A stretch of 64,000 nt of DNA. It comes from Vogesella urethralis. Lineage in GTDB: Bacteria > Pseudomonadota > Gammaproteobacteria > Burkholderiales > Chromobacteriaceae. The position numbers and the translations under genes are program-made. The stretch is from assembly GCF_007644045.2 (NCBI RefSeq), contig NZ_VMDW02000047.1, positions 1-64,000 of the forward strand. Reading direction: 5' to 3'. Shown here one piece after another: positions 8,119 through 17,211 of the stretch. A model generated the notes under the pieces. The model worked only from the letters and a program-made list of their open reading frames with translations, was not told where the DNA came from and ran no database searches. Position 1 is the first letter of the stretch. The number at the start of each line of letters is the position of its first letter.

Positions 8119-8219
8119 GTAGCCCGGATAAGGCGCAGCCGCATCCGGGGAATACTTCCAACCACCGCGTACCAGATAATAACCAACCCCGGATGCGCCG
8201 TTGGCTTATCCGGGCTACG
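8119..8219. repeat. Inverted pair of GTAGCCCGGATAAGGC-type REP
   Basis: GTAGCCCGGATAAGGCGCAG and on to CATCCGGGG at 8119-8150 faces CCCCGGATGCGCC to CTTATCCGGGCTAC at 8187-8219. This is the widespread CCCGGAT REP family in a BIME-like head-to-head pair, immediately downstream of the AT-rich cassette. It is unrelated in sequence to the RAYT-adjacent GTAGGATGGGT units. Confidence 0.75.
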
Positions 8220-8243
8220 CACTAGGGGCTAAAATTTCAAAAA

Positions 8244-9266
8244 TTACTTCCGGCCTTTAAACATCACAAATCCAATTAAAAGCAAACCAATAAAAGCCAC
8301 AAAAAATGCCAAGAACCTAGAAAGCAACTCAAAGTCACTAAAGACCTTCAGGATACCATCTTGCCCATAAAGACCATAAATAAAACCAAAAGCTATTAAA
8401 AAGAATCCATACACAATTATTATTCTGTCTCGCAAGCCAAAATACTGCAAACGACTTTCAATAGCAGATGGCGCCAGAGCCCTTCTCTCAAAACGAATCC
8501 TACCCGTAAAACCCTCTTTATCGACCAGCCTATTCCAAACCTGCGCCAATGCTTCTTTGTAAAGAGTCCTAGAGATTTCATCCCAAAAATTCTTAGTCCC
8601 GAAGCTGCGCATAACATCCATATCAAATGGTATATTACCAAGGTGTGTTATACCCCCAGACAACGACGACCCTTCACTTTTGTTAGTCACCCTGTAAATT
8701 GGCGAATCAGAATCCAACCTCAGCTGTTCAATTAAGTTATCTGTAGTTATTTTTGATATATCGTCTGGCTCTTCAACACAAATTGTCACATCGGAATACA
8801 AATGACTAGCTGCAATCAATTCATCATAACCAGCTCTACTGTCGAGAAAAATATAATCATAATCACCATCAATCTTATCAATCAACCCTGATAACAACCT
8901 ACCAGCCTCGGCTTTACTGTCCGGCATTAAATCCTGAAATTTAAGAATTTCATCAACTCGAGCAACGGATGGAAGAACATTAAAATTCCTGTATCGCGAA
9001 ATGGAAAATTTACTTTTACCTGAGCGATCAACATCACCTTTATCTATAAAATATTCAGAAACCGACATTTCATCAATATCTGTCAGCTGAATGCGCTCTT
9101 TCTTATGAAAATATAGCAGTGCTGTCAATCCTCTCACAAAAACATCAAGATCAACAACAACAACAGAGTGATCCTCCGCACCCAGCATATCAGCCATGAC
9201 TGCAGTCAACAGAGTTTTCCCTGTACCACCCTTACCACTAACTATATTGATAATTTTTGCAGCCAC
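8244..9266 (-). CDS. ParA/MinD-type P-loop ATPase with C-terminal membrane hairpin
   Basis: 340 residues from a GTG start at 9266, which follows the upstream stop by one base and has AGGGGC as ribosome site inside the upstream gene. An earlier TTG at 9290 is less likely. Deviant Walker A GKGGTGKT (11-18), Walker A' region VVVVDLDVF (Asp39) and Walker B YIFLDSRAGYDE (Asp142) place it in the SIMIBI ParA/MinD class. The DSRxG form recalls the KGGVGR-variant ATPases found in conflict systems. Residues about 281-300 and 317-336 are two membrane segments with a lysine-rich end, an unusual tail for this class. The composition is strikingly AT-rich against its neighbours, suggesting transfer. Function unknown. 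It is probably translationally coupled to the small membrane protein. Confidence 0.75.
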   Translation of the reverse strand: MAAKIINIVSGKGGTGKTLLTAVMADMLGAEDHSVVVVDLDVFVRGLTALLYFHKKERIQLTDIDEMSVSEYFIDKGDVDRSGKSKFSISRYRNFNVLPSVARVDEILKFQDLMPDSKAEAGRLLSGLIDKIDGDYDYIFLDSRAGYDELIAASHLYSDVTICVEEPDDISKITTDNLIEQLRLDSDSPIYRVTNKSEGSSLSGGITHLGNIPFDMDVMRSFGTKNFWDEISRTLYKEALAQVWNRLVDKEGFTGRIRFERRALAPSAIESRLQYFGLRDRIIIVYGFFLIAFGFIYGLYGQDGILKVFSDFELLSRFLAFFVAFIGLLLIGFVMFKGRK

Positions 9267-9267
9267 G

Positions 9268-9606
9268 CTATTTGCCCCTATAAATAACAAAGATAGAAAT
9301 CAAACCTTGAAAAAAAACCCCAAGAACTAAAACAATAGGAGCAAGCACTTCCAAAGCCGCGTAATTAACCGCACCCCAATCGCCCCAGTATTTATACAAA
9401 ACAATTGGCAATAAAAAGAATGAAAACCAAATCAGTCCGACAGAAATTTTCCCATAGTTGTTATCAACCATCGACTTTCTTTTAGTTAGCTTGGCAAAAA
9501 ATTCAAAATAAACATAAATCCACAAATGCCCAGAAAAGAAAGCCATAATCAATACCGCCGGCGCAGTCACAAAGCCAAATATATACTCAATCGCTTTCTT
9601 TTCCAT
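9268..9606 (-). CDS. Small multi-pass membrane protein of the AT-rich cassette
   Basis: 112 residues with three likely membrane segments: about 9-32 (FGFVTAPAVLIMAFFSGHLW), 55-72 (VGLIWFSFFLLPIVLYKY) and 82-108 (ALEVLAPIVLVLGVFFQGLI). A short charged loop (AKLTKRKSMVDNNYGK) separates the first two. I recognise no family. It is the first gene of a two-gene unit: its stop is one base from the start of the ParA-like ATPase. Both genes share an AT-rich composition unlike valS on one side and the REP region on the other. The pair probably works together at the inner membrane. Role unknown. Confidence 0.65.
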   Translation of the reverse strand: MEKKAIEYIFGFVTAPAVLIMAFFSGHLWIYVYFEFFAKLTKRKSMVDNNYGKISVGLIWFSFFLLPIVLYKYWGDWGAVNYAALEVLAPIVLVLGVFFQGLISIFVIYRGK

Positions 9607-9628
9607 TTAAATCTCATTTGTCATTTTC

Positions 9629-9670
9629 GGAAGTGAATTTAAAGGGCTTTCGCCCTTTAAATTCACTTCC
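9629..9670. terminator. Perfect 19-bp hairpin between valS and AT-rich cassette
   Basis: GGAAGTGAATTTAAAGGGC at 9629-9647, loop TTTC, and its exact complement at 9652-9670. It lies between the 3' end of valS (minus) and the start of the AT-rich cassette (minus), so it should end valS transcription. It may also mark one edge of the inserted cassette, because the stem itself is AT-rich. Confidence 0.7.
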
Positions 9671-9678
9671 CAGATAGG

Positions 9679-12501
9679 TTAAACCAACTTGGCGAGCTGC
9701 ACCTTGATCTTGTCCAGCTTGTCATTCAGCTCGGCCAGCTGCGCCTTGTCGCGCTCTACCAGGTGCGCCGGGGCTTTATCGATGTAGCCCGGTTTCTCCA
9801 GTTTGGCGGTCAACTTGGCCAGCTCTGCTTCCACCTTGCCCTGCTCTTTGGTGAGGCGGGCGGTTTCGGCGGCTTTGTCCACTTCCACCTTCAGCATCAG
9901 GCGGGCGTCGCCGGACATGGCTACCGGGGCGTCGTCGGCCGGCAGTGCCGCTACGATGCTGCCTTCGGTCAGGCGGGCCAGCAGCTTCAGGTACGGCACG
10001 AAGTCGGCCACCGAGGCGTCGGCGGTTTCGATGAACAGCGGCGCTTTTACCGCCGGGCCGATGCCCATTTCGCCGCGCAGGTTGCGCACGGCGTTCACCA
10101 TGTCCTTGAAGGCATCCATGCGCGCGTTGGCGGCGGCATTGATCTTCTCCGGAACGGCTACAGGCCACTGCGCCAGCATGATGCTGTCGGTGTGCTTGGC
10201 GTTGGCCAGCGGGGCCACGGTTTGCCACAGTTCTTCGGTGATGAACGGCATCAGCGGGTGGGTGAGGCGCAACGCCACTTCCAGCACGCGCACGATGGTG
10301 CGGCGGGTGGCACGCTGCTGTGCTTCGTTACCGTTTTGCAGCTGTACCTTGGCCAGCTCCACGTACCAGTCGCAGTACTCGTTCCAGATGAATTCGTAGA
10401 TCACCTGGGCGGCGAGGTCGAAGCGGTAGGTTTCCAGCGCGTTGGTGACGTCGGCTTCGGCTTGCTGCAGGCGGCCGATGATCCACTGGTCAACAAAGCT
10501 GAATTCCAGCGGCAGGGTTTCGTCCTGGCCGCAGTCTTTGCCTTCCACGTTCATCATCACGAAGCGGGTGGCGTTCCACAGTTTGTTGCAGAAGTTGCGG
10601 TAGCCTTCGGCGCGTTTGAAGTCGAAGTTCACCGAGCGGCCCAGCGTGGCGTAGCTGGCCATGGTGAAGCGCAGCGCGTCGGTGCCGTAGGCCGGAATGC
10701 CGTCCGGGAACAGCTTTTCGGTGGCTTTGGCGATGGCAGGGGCTTTTTCCGGGCGGCGCAGGCCGGTGGTACGTTTTTCTACCAACGGGCCCAGGGCGAT
10801 GCCGTCGATCAGGTCGACCGGGTCGATGACGTTGCCTTCCGACTTCGACATCTTCTTGCCTTCGTGGTCGCGCACCATGCCGTGGATGTAAACGTCACGG
10901 AACGGTACTTTGCCGGTGAAGTGCTTGGTCATCATGATCATCCGGGCAACCCAGAAGAAGATGATTTCGTAACCGGTTACCAGCACGTTGCTGGTAACGA
11001 AGGCGTTGAGGTCCGGCGTGTCTTGCGGCCAACCCAGGGTGGAGAACGGCACCAGAGCCGAGCTGAACCAGGTGTCCAGTACGTCCTGTTCGCGGCGCAG
11101 GGTCTTGCCCGGCGCTTTGGCCTGGGCTTCGGCTTCGGTGCGGCCAACGTAGATGTTGCCGTCTTCGTCGTACCAGGCCGGAATCTGGTGGCCCCACCAC
11201 AGCTGGCGGCTGATACACCAGTCCTGGATGTTGTTCATCCACTGGTTGTAGGTGTTGACCCAGTTTTCCGGGATGAAGCGCACTTCGCCACTGGCCACGG
11301 CGTCGATGGCTTTCTGGGCGATGGACTGGCCGGTGGCGTCGCCGTCACCCACTTTGCTCATCGCCACGAACCATTGGTCGGTCAGCAGCGGCTCGATCAC
11401 GGTACCGGTACGGTCGCCGCGCGGCACCATCAGTTTGTGCGGTTTGGTTTCCAGCAGCAGGCCCTGGGCTTGCAGGTCGGCCAGCATGGCCTTGCGTGCG
11501 TCGGCGGTGCTCAAGCCGGCATAGGCAGCCGGCAGCTCGATGCTGCCCTGGGCGCTGCCGTCAAAGCCGAATACTTGCGCTTTGGTCAGGATGGTGGCGT
11601 CCAGGCTCATCACGTTGATCAACTGGGTGCTGTGGCGCTTGCCGACTTCGTAGTCGTTGAAGTCGTGGGCCGGGGTGATCTTGACGAAGCCGGTGCCGAA
11701 TTCTTTGTCGACGTACTCGTCGGCAATCACCGGAATCTGGCGGCCGGTAAGCGGCAGCTCGACCAGCTTGCCTACCAGGTGGGCAAAGCGTTCGTCGGTG
11801 GGGTTCACCGCCACGGCCACGTCGCCAAGCAGCGTTTCCGGACGGGTGGTGGCCACGGTGATGAACTCGTCGCTGCCCACTACCGGGTATTTGATGTGCC
11901 ACATATGACCGTCTTCTTCCTCGGAAACCACTTCGAGGTCGGAGATGGCGGTGCCCAGCTTGGCGTCCCAGTTGGACAGGCGCTTGCCACGGTAGATCAG
12001 GCCTTGCTCGTACAGGCGCACGAACACTTCGGTCACCACGTCGGCGCGCACGTCGTCCATGGTGAAGTATTCACGGGTCCAGTCTACCGAGCAGCCGACA
12101 CGGCGCATCTGGCTGGTGATGGTACCGCCGGATTTTTCTTTCCATTCCCATACCTTGGCGGTAAAGGCGTCGCGGCCCAGGTCGAAGCGGCTGATGCCCT
12201 GCTCGGCCAGCTGGCGCTCTACCACGATCTGGGTGGCGATACCGGCGTGGTCGGTACCCGGAATCCACACCGTGTTGTCGCCCTTCATGCGGTAGTAGCG
12301 GGTCAGGCCATCCATGATGGTCTGGTTGAAGGCGTGGCCCATGTGCAGCGTACCGGTCACGTTGGGCGGCGGCAGCTGGATGGCAAAAGACGGCTTGGTG
12401 GTGTCCATGTGCGGCTTGAAGTAGCCGGACTGTTCCCATTGATCGTACCAGCGACGTTCGATGTCGCCCGGCTCGTAACTCTTGGCAAGTTCCATGGTCA
12501 T
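9679..12501 (-). CDS. valS: Valine--tRNA ligase
   Basis: 940 residues, full length for a bacterial class Ia valyl-tRNA synthetase. The HIGH-type motif is in [16 protein letters not shown] near the N-terminus and the KMSKS motif in KKMSKSEGN. The editing domain and the C-terminal coiled coil (ending [10 protein letters not shown]) are all present. It charges tRNA-Val in the cytoplasm. Several starts are possible: TTG at 12525, ATG at 12501 and ATG at 12495. The last two fit family N-termini ([20 protein letters not shown]) and no strong ribosome site decides between them. A copy of TGCGGCCAACC lies inside the gene at 11024-11034. Confidence 0.97.
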   Translation of the reverse strand: MTMELAKSYEPGDIERRWYDQWEQSGYFKPHMDTTKPSFAIQLPPPNVTGTLHMGHAFNQTIMDGLTRYYRMKGDNTVWIPGTDHAGIATQIVVERQLAEQGISRFDLGRDAFTAKVWEWKEKSGGTITSQMRRVGCSVDWTREYFTMDDVRADVVTEVFVRLYEQGLIYRGKRLSNWDAKLGTAISDLEVVSEEEDGHMWHIKYPVVGSDEFITVATTRPETLLGDVAVAVNPTDERFAHLVGKLVELPLTGRQIPVIADEYVDKEFGTGFVKITPAHDFNDYEVGKRHSTQLINVMSLDATILTKAQVFGFDGSAQGSIELPAAYAGLSTADARKAMLADLQAQGLLLETKPHKLMVPRGDRTGTVIEPLLTDQWFVAMSKVGDGDATGQSIAQKAIDAVASGEVRFIPENWVNTYNQWMNNIQDWCISRQLWWGHQIPAWYDEDGNIYVGRTEAEAQAKAPGKTLRREQDVLDTWFSSALVPFSTLGWPQDTPDLNAFVTSNVLVTGYEIIFFWVARMIMMTKHFTGKVPFRDVYIHGMVRDHEGKKMSKSEGNVIDPVDLIDGIALGPLVEKRTTGLRRPEKAPAIAKATEKLFPDGIPAYGTDALRFTMASYATLGRSVNFDFKRAEGYRNFCNKLWNATRFVMMNVEGKDCGQDETLPLEFSFVDQWIIGRLQQAEADVTNALETYRFDLAAQVIYEFIWNEYCDWYVELAKVQLQNGNEAQQRATRRTIVRVLEVALRLTHPLMPFITEELWQTVAPLANAKHTDSIMLAQWPVAVPEKINAAANARMDAFKDMVNAVRNLRGEMGIGPAVKAPLFIETADASVADFVPYLKLLARLTEGSIVAALPADDAPVAMSGDARLMLKVEVDKAAETARLTKEQGKVEAELAKLTAKLEKPGYIDKAPAHLVERDKAQLAELNDKLDKIKVQLAKLV

Positions 12502-12693
12502 GGTGTGAATTCGATAGTGAGGCAAAAATGGCTGAAATTATAAACCGATCTGCTGCACTGCGTCCTGCCCGCTGCCAAGAACGTCTTGCAAACCGCACAA
12601 ACGATGCGACAACGGACATGAAAGCCATGTATATATGGAAGTGATCCCCACTTTTTTGGCACGGTTGGCCGCAACGCGGCCGTGCAGACACGC
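12502..12693. other. Divergent promoter region, valS / diguanylate cyclase
   Basis: 192 bases that must hold both promoters. It carries one copy of GGTTGGCCGCA at 12663-12673, close to the cyclase start. No ribosome-binding consensus is evident directly before 12694. Confidence 0.5.
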
Positions 12694-13911
12694 ATGAGCA
12701 ACAAAATCCTACTGGTAGAAGATAACACCGCGGTGCTGCGCACCATGCAGCGCATCATCGAGAACGACGGCTTCGAGGTGGTGTGTGCCACCACGCTGGC
12801 CGAGGTGCAGGCCATCCTGCAGTACGACGCCGATTTCATGGCCTGCGTACTGGATTACTGCCTGCCCGATGCACCGGACGGCGAGGCACTGCCGCTGGTG
12901 CTGAAACAGCAGATCCCAACCATCGTACTGACCGCCCGCAGCGACATGGAAACGCGCGAGAAAGTGTTGCTGCAGCCGGTGGTGGACTACGTGCCCAAAG
13001 ACACGCCAGCCGCCTTCGAATACACCATCAAGATGGTGCGCCGCATTAAGGCCAACCCCGGCATCCGCGTGCTGGTGGTAGACGATTCGGCCACCATCCG
13101 CGGCTATCTGCGCCAGCTGTTGCGCCGCCATCGTTACGAAGTGCTGGAGGCAGCCGAGGCCGATACTGCGCTGCGCATGTTGCGCGACGACCCCAGCATC
13201 CGCCTGGTGCTGTCCGACCACGACATGCCGGGCAAGAGCGGCGTGGTGATGGTGAGTGAAATCCGCCGCTTCCGCAGCCACGAAGAGCTGGCCATCATCG
13301 GCATTTCCGGCAGCCAGGACCCGGCCATGACCGCCCGCTTCATCAAGGCCGGCGCGGACGACTACCTGAACAAGCCGTTCAACCACGAAGAGTTCTTCTG
13401 TCGCGTTACCCGCAACATCGAGTTCGTGGAAAACTTGCGTGCGCTATCGCGTGCGGCCAACGAAGACCCGCTGACCGGGCTGCCGAACCGCCGCTATTTC
13501 TTTGAAAACGTGCTGAAGCAGACACGGCCGTTTGGCGTGGCGATGGTGGACATCGACCACTTCAAGGCCATCAACGACCAGTTTGGCCACGATATCGGCG
13601 ACCTGGCGCTGAAACTGCTGGCCGACCTGCTGCGGGCGCACTTCCCCGGCCGCCACATTGCGCGCTTTGGCGGCGAGGAGTTCGTGATCCTGCTGCAGGC
13701 GGAACGCGAGCAAGACATGCAGCCGGCGCTGGAAGCCTTCCGCGAGCAGGTATCGCAGATGGTCTACCCCACCGCCATGGGCGACTTGCGCTTTACGTTA
13801 AGCGTGGGCGTGGCCGCCGGCCAGAACGACATCAGCGCGCTGCTGAAGCTGGCCGACGACCGCTTGTACAAGGCCAAGCAACAGGGCCGCAACCGGGTGT
13901 GCATGGACTGA
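12694..13911 (+). CDS. Diguanylate cyclase with two receiver domains
   Basis: 405 residues. Receiver 1 (about 4-120) has the acidic pair in LLVEDN, phospho-Asp54 (CVLDYCLPD), Thr80 and Lys102. Receiver 2 (about 125-245) has LVVDDS, Asp175 (VLSDHDMPG), Ser205 and Lys227. A GGDEF domain follows (about 255-405) with an intact RFGGEEF (326-330), so it should make cyclic di-GMP from two GTP. The RxxD inhibitory site usually found five residues before GGDEF is not present (FPGRHIA instead), so product inhibition may be absent. The layout resembles PleD but with active-looking residues in both receivers. ATG at 12694 is chosen over a GTG at 12682. It starts 192 bases from the divergent valS. No kinase is adjacent. 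Confidence 0.9.
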   Translation: MSNKILLVEDNTAVLRTMQRIIENDGFEVVCATTLAEVQAILQYDADFMACVLDYCLPDAPDGEALPLVLKQQIPTIVLTARSDMETREKVLLQPVVDYVPKDTPAAFEYTIKMVRRIKANPGIRVLVVDDSATIRGYLRQLLRRHRYEVLEAAEADTALRMLRDDPSIRLVLSDHDMPGKSGVVMVSEIRRFRSHEELAIIGISGSQDPAMTARFIKAGADDYLNKPFNHEEFFCRVTRNIEFVENLRALSRAANEDPLTGLPNRRYFFENVLKQTRPFGVAMVDIDHFKAINDQFGHDIGDLALKLLADLLRAHFPGRHIARFGGEEFVILLQAEREQDMQPALEAFREQVSQMVYPTAMGDLRFTLSVGVAAGQNDISALLKLADDRLYKAKQQGRNRVCMD

Positions 13912-13936
13912 ACACCCACGGTCGTCTTGTAGAAAA

Positions 13937-13963
13937 CAAAAGCCCGCAGATTGCGGGCTTTTT
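13937..13963. terminator. Rho-independent terminator, bidirectional
   Basis: AGCCCGCA, a three-base loop and TGCGGGCT, flanked by A and T runs. It lies between the convergent diguanylate cyclase and SDR genes. The motif TGCGGCCAA follows at 13971. Confidence 0.85.
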
Positions 13964-13981
13964 GCTGGGCTGCGGCCAAGC

Positions 13982-14815
13982 TCAGGCAGCCTTGTTCAGC
14001 ACCCAATCCAGCCAGCGCGTAGGCAGCAGGCGCTTCAGGTACCAGAACACCTTGGTCGGCGTGGTCACCCGGTAGCGTGCCGCCGGCCGTGGCGAGGCCA
14101 GCGCCTTTTCCACTACCGCCAGCACGGCAGTGCCCGGCAGCGTGAACGGCGCGGCGTGGCCTTCTTTCTTCAGCCGTGCCAGCTGCTTCTGGTAGCTGTC
14201 GCGGTGGGCGCTGGCGTCGATGTCCACATTGGCCAGAAACTTTTGCAGCGCATTGGGGCGGAAACGGCTTTCGATCGGGCCCGGCTCGATCAGGCTGACA
14301 TGGATACCGGTGCCAGCCAGCTCCAGCCGCAGCGTGTCGCACAGGCCTTCCATCGCATACTTGCTGGCGTTGTAGGCGCCACGGTATTTCATGGCGGCAA
14401 AACCCAGTACCGAGCTGTTGAACAGGATGCGGCCACTGCCCTGGCGCCGCATGACCGGCAGCACGGCGTTGGTGAGTTCCCAGGCGCCGAACAGGTTGGT
14501 TTCAAACTGGGCGCGCATGGCCGGGCGCGAAATGTCTTCTGCCGCACCGGGCTGGCCGTAGCCTGCGTTGTTGAACAGCGCTTCCAGTCGGCCACCGCTA
14601 CGGCGCAGTACCTCGTCCAGCGCCTGGCGAATACTGGCGCTGTCGTCTACATCCAGTAGCAGGGCATCGGCAAAACCGTCGGCCTGCAGGCGGGCAACGT
14701 CTTCGGCACGGCGGGCGCTGGCAAACACACGCCAGCCTTGCTGCTGCAGGCCGCGTGCCACGTCCAGGCCGATACCGCTGGAGCAGCCGGTGATGAGGAT
14801 GTTTTTTTGCGCCAT
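13982..14815 (-). CDS. Classical short-chain dehydrogenase/reductase (SDR)
   Basis: 277 residues, a cytoplasmic NAD(P)-dependent oxidoreductase of the classical SDR fold. The cofactor loop is TGCSSGIG near residue 9, NNAG follows near residue 87, and the catalytic Ser...YNASK is near residues 135-154 (FNSSVLGF and AYNASKYAMEG). The C-terminal part after residue 185 resembles YbbO-like and other lipid- or sterol-type SDRs (LIEPGPIESRF). The substrate cannot be told from sequence. It is a single gene, convergent with the cyclase gene and sharing its terminator. Confidence 0.85.
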   Translation of the reverse strand: MAQKNILITGCSSGIGLDVARGLQQQGWRVFASARRAEDVARLQADGFADALLLDVDDSASIRQALDEVLRRSGGRLEALFNNAGYGQPGAAEDISRPAMRAQFETNLFGAWELTNAVLPVMRRQGSGRILFNSSVLGFAAMKYRGAYNASKYAMEGLCDTLRLELAGTGIHVSLIEPGPIESRFRPNALQKFLANVDIDASAHRDSYQKQLARLKKEGHAAPFTLPGTAVLAVVEKALASPRPAARYRVTTPTKVFWYLKRLLPTRWLDWVLNKAA

Positions 14816-14962
14816 CAGTGAACCTGTGAAGAAAGGGGTGAGTCAAATTCGCGCATATGTAACAATATGTACATCGCAGCCGGACAGTACGCATGATTAA
14901 CAAAACCGGCAAATAATAACAAATCCGCAACCACTGCCTTCACTCAAGGAGTATTCAAGACA

Positions 14963-15934
14963 ATGGAACAGGCCCTCCCCTCGATCGGATCGCCTTTCTT
15001 CTACACGGTGTTCTTCGTGGCCGTGCTGATCATGATCGTCATCGATATGGTGGCGCTCAAGCAGAGCGGTTCGCACAAAGTCTCCATCAAGGAGGCCGCC
15101 ACCTGGTCGGCCATCTGGGTTGCCGTGGCGTGTGCCTTCGGCGGCTGGCTGTGGTGGTACCTGGCCACCGACCCGGCCTATGGCGAAGCCGTTGCCAACC
15201 AGAAAACCCTGGAGTTCTTTACCGGCTACGTGATTGAAAAATCGCTGGCGGTAGACAACATCTTCGTGTTCCTGATGATTTTTGCCTTCTTCAAGGTGCC
15301 GGCGGAATACCAACGGCGCGTGCTGCTGTACGGCGTATTCGGCGCCATCATCCTGCGTACCATCATGGTGTTCCTGGGCGCGGCGCTGGTGAAGGAATTC
15401 AGCTGGATCCTGTACGTGTTCGGCGCCTTCCTGCTGTTTACCGGCCTGAAGATGATGCTGCCGGAAAAGGACGAAGAGCAGGACCTGGCCAACAACGGCC
15501 TGCTGAAGTTCCTGCGCAAGCACCTGCGCATGACCGACGAGTACCACGGTGAAGCCTTCTTCGTGGTGAAAAACGGCCTGCGCTACGCTACCCCGATGTT
15601 TGTGGTACTGGTGTTCGTCGAGCTGTCGGACGTGGTGTTTGCCGTAGATAGCATTCCGGCCATCTTCGCCGTCACCATGGACCCGTTCATCGTGCTGACG
15701 TCCAACATCTTTGCCATCCTGGGCCTGCGAGCGATGTTCTTCCTGCTGGCCGACGTGGCCGACCGCTTCCACCTGCTGCGCTACGGCCTGGCCATCGTGC
15801 TGTCGTTCATCGGCATGAAGCTGCTGCTGCTCAAGGTGTACCACATCCCGGTAGCGATCTCGCTGGGCGTGGTGTTCAGCGTGATTACCGCCTCGGTCAT
15901 CGCTTCGCTGATGTTCCCCAAGAAAGCCGGCTAA
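14963..15934 (+). CDS. TerC/Alx-family membrane protein
   Basis: 323 residues with about nine membrane segments. TerC signatures are VIDMVALKQSG, the conserved EKSLAVDNIFVFLMIF with its acidic residues inside the membrane, and ELSDVVFAVDSIPAIFAVT. Family members such as Alx are linked to manganese export and to metalation of secreted enzymes, and TerC itself to tellurite resistance. The soluble loop in the middle (PEKDEEQDLANN) is typical. AAGGAG stands ahead of the ATG. I looked for a yybP-ykoY manganese riboswitch in the 147-base leader and saw no convincing match. A terminator follows at 15941. Confidence 0.88.
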   Translation: MEQALPSIGSPFFYTVFFVAVLIMIVIDMVALKQSGSHKVSIKEAATWSAIWVAVACAFGGWLWWYLATDPAYGEAVANQKTLEFFTGYVIEKSLAVDNIFVFLMIFAFFKVPAEYQRRVLLYGVFGAIILRTIMVFLGAALVKEFSWILYVFGAFLLFTGLKMMLPEKDEEQDLANNGLLKFLRKHLRMTDEYHGEAFFVVKNGLRYATPMFVVLVFVELSDVVFAVDSIPAIFAVTMDPFIVLTSNIFAILGLRAMFFLLADVADRFHLLRYGLAIVLSFIGMKLLLLKVYHIPVAISLGVVFSVITASVIASLMFPKKAG

Positions 15935-15940
15935 GCCCGA

Positions 15941-15964
15941 GCCCCCGCCCCGGCGGGGGTTTTG
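15941..15964 (+). terminator. Rho-independent terminator after terC-like gene
   Basis: CCCCCGCC, two bases and GGCGGGGG followed by TTTTG. A strong GC stem with a short T tract. Confidence 0.85.
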
Positions 15965-16072
15965 CTTTGGGCCGGCCGTATCGCGTGCATGTCATGCAGG
16001 TTGCCGCTTTGTTGCGAAGCGGAAAACCCCTACAATGGCGGCCAACCTTATCGATGCAGAAGGACAAGCGCC

Positions 16073-16306
16073 GTGGCCAAAACCGCCAAAGCCCAGGCCA
16101 GCTTCGAAAGCGCGCTGGCGCAGCTGGAAGACATCATCCAGGCAATGGAAGGCGGCGACCTGCCGCTGGATACCGCCCTGACCTCGTACAAGCAGGGCAT
16201 CGAACTGATCAAGTTCTGCCAGGGCAAACTGGCAGACGCCGAACAACAGCTGCGCGTGCTGGAAAACGACGAACTCAAGCCGCTGGACCTCACCGATGGC
16301 CAATAA
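16073..16306 (+). CDS. xseB: Exodeoxyribonuclease VII small subunit
   Basis: 77 residues, the usual size for XseB, the small subunit that binds the XseA nuclease. Family pattern: SFESALAQLEDIIQAMEGGD, then LPLDTALTSYKQGIELIKFC, then C-terminal DAEQQLRVL. The start is GTG at 16073, with AGAAGGA at suitable spacing; the open frame upstream of this is not part of the gene. It overlaps ispA by 11 bases, and dxs follows, the usual xseB-ispA-dxs operon. A copy of GCGGCCAACC lies in its leader at 16038-16047. xseA is not in the window. Confidence 0.95.
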   Translation: MAKTAKAQASFESALAQLEDIIQAMEGGDLPLDTALTSYKQGIELIKFCQGKLADAEQQLRVLENDELKPLDLTDGQ

Positions 16307-17192
16307 CCCCTTTACCGGCTGGATGACCCACACCCAGCAAACCGTGGAAAGCACGCTGGAAGCGCTGCTGCCTTCCGCCGAGCGCGCACCGCAGGTGCTG
16401 CACGACGCCATGCGCTACAGCACGCTGCAAGGCGGCAAGCGTGTGCGCCCGCTGCTGGCGTTTGCCGCCGGCGAGCTCACCGGCGCCGACGCGGCCAACG
16501 TGGCACGCGTGGCCTGTGCCGTGGAGATGATCCACGCCTACTCGCTGGTACACGACGACATGCCGTGCATGGACGACGACGTACTGCGCCGCGGCAAGCC
16601 CACCTGCCACGTGCAGTACGACGAAGCCACCGCCCTGCTGGTGGGCGACGCGCTGCAAACGCTGGCCTTCGACGTGGTAGCCACCCCGCTGCCGGGCGTA
16701 GACGCCAGCCGCCAACTGGCGATGGTGAAACTGCTGGCCCATGCCAGCGGTCACGCCGGCATGGCCGGCGGCCAGGCCATCGACCTGGCCAGCGTCGGCA
16801 AGGCGCTGGAGCAACCGCAGCTGGAATTCATGCACATGCTGAAAACCGGCGCACTGATCCGCGCCGCCGTGCTGTTGGGTGCCTACTGCGGCCAGGCAAT
16901 GAGCAGCGCAGAACAAGACGGCCTGGACCACTTTGCCAAGCGCATGGGGCTGGCTTTCCAGGTGGTGGACGACGTGCTGGACTGCGAAGCCGATACCGCC
17001 ACGCTGGGCAAGACCGCCGGCAAGGATGCGGCCAACGACAAGCCTACCTATGTAAGCCTGATGGGCCTGGGCGAGGCCAAACAGTTTGCCCGCGACCTGT
17101 ACGACGACGCGCTGGCGGCGCTGGCGCCGTTTGGCGACCGTGCCGAACGCCTGAAACAGCTGGCCGACTACATCGTGGCCCGCTCGTTCTGA
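16296..17192 (+). CDS. ispA: (2E,6E)-farnesyl diphosphate synthase (geranyltranstransferase)
   Basis: 298 residues, a short-chain trans-prenyl diphosphate synthase that condenses IPP with DMAPP and GPP to form FPP. The first aspartate-rich motif is [17 protein letters not shown] and the second is [25 protein letters not shown] and KTGALI are also typical. In the cytoplasm it feeds quinone and undecaprenyl synthesis. Coupling with xseB by overlap and position just before dxs give the standard operon. Confidence 0.95.
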   Translation: MANNPFTGWMTHTQQTVESTLEALLPSAERAPQVLHDAMRYSTLQGGKRVRPLLAFAAGELTGADAANVARVACAVEMIHAYSLVHDDMPCMDDDVLRRGKPTCHVQYDEATALLVGDALQTLAFDVVATPLPGVDASRQLAMVKLLAHASGHAGMAGGQAIDLASVGKALEQPQLEFMHMLKTGALIRAAVLLGAYCGQAMSSAEQDGLDHFAKRMGLAFQVVDDVLDCEADTATLGKTAGKDAANDKPTYVSLMGLGEAKQFARDLYDDALAALAPFGDRAERLKQLADYIVARSF

Positions 17193-17211
17193 CCATAACA
17201 AAAGCAAGATC

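Noticed and set aside
9763-12543. Very long open frame (926 codons) on the plus strand opposite valS
   Set aside because: It mirrors the GC-rich, codon-biased valS and has no domain; composition is dominated by residues expected from antisense reading.
14816-14962. Possible manganese riboswitch (yybP-ykoY) before the terC-like gene
   Set aside because: No match to the conserved riboswitch core was seen in the leader.
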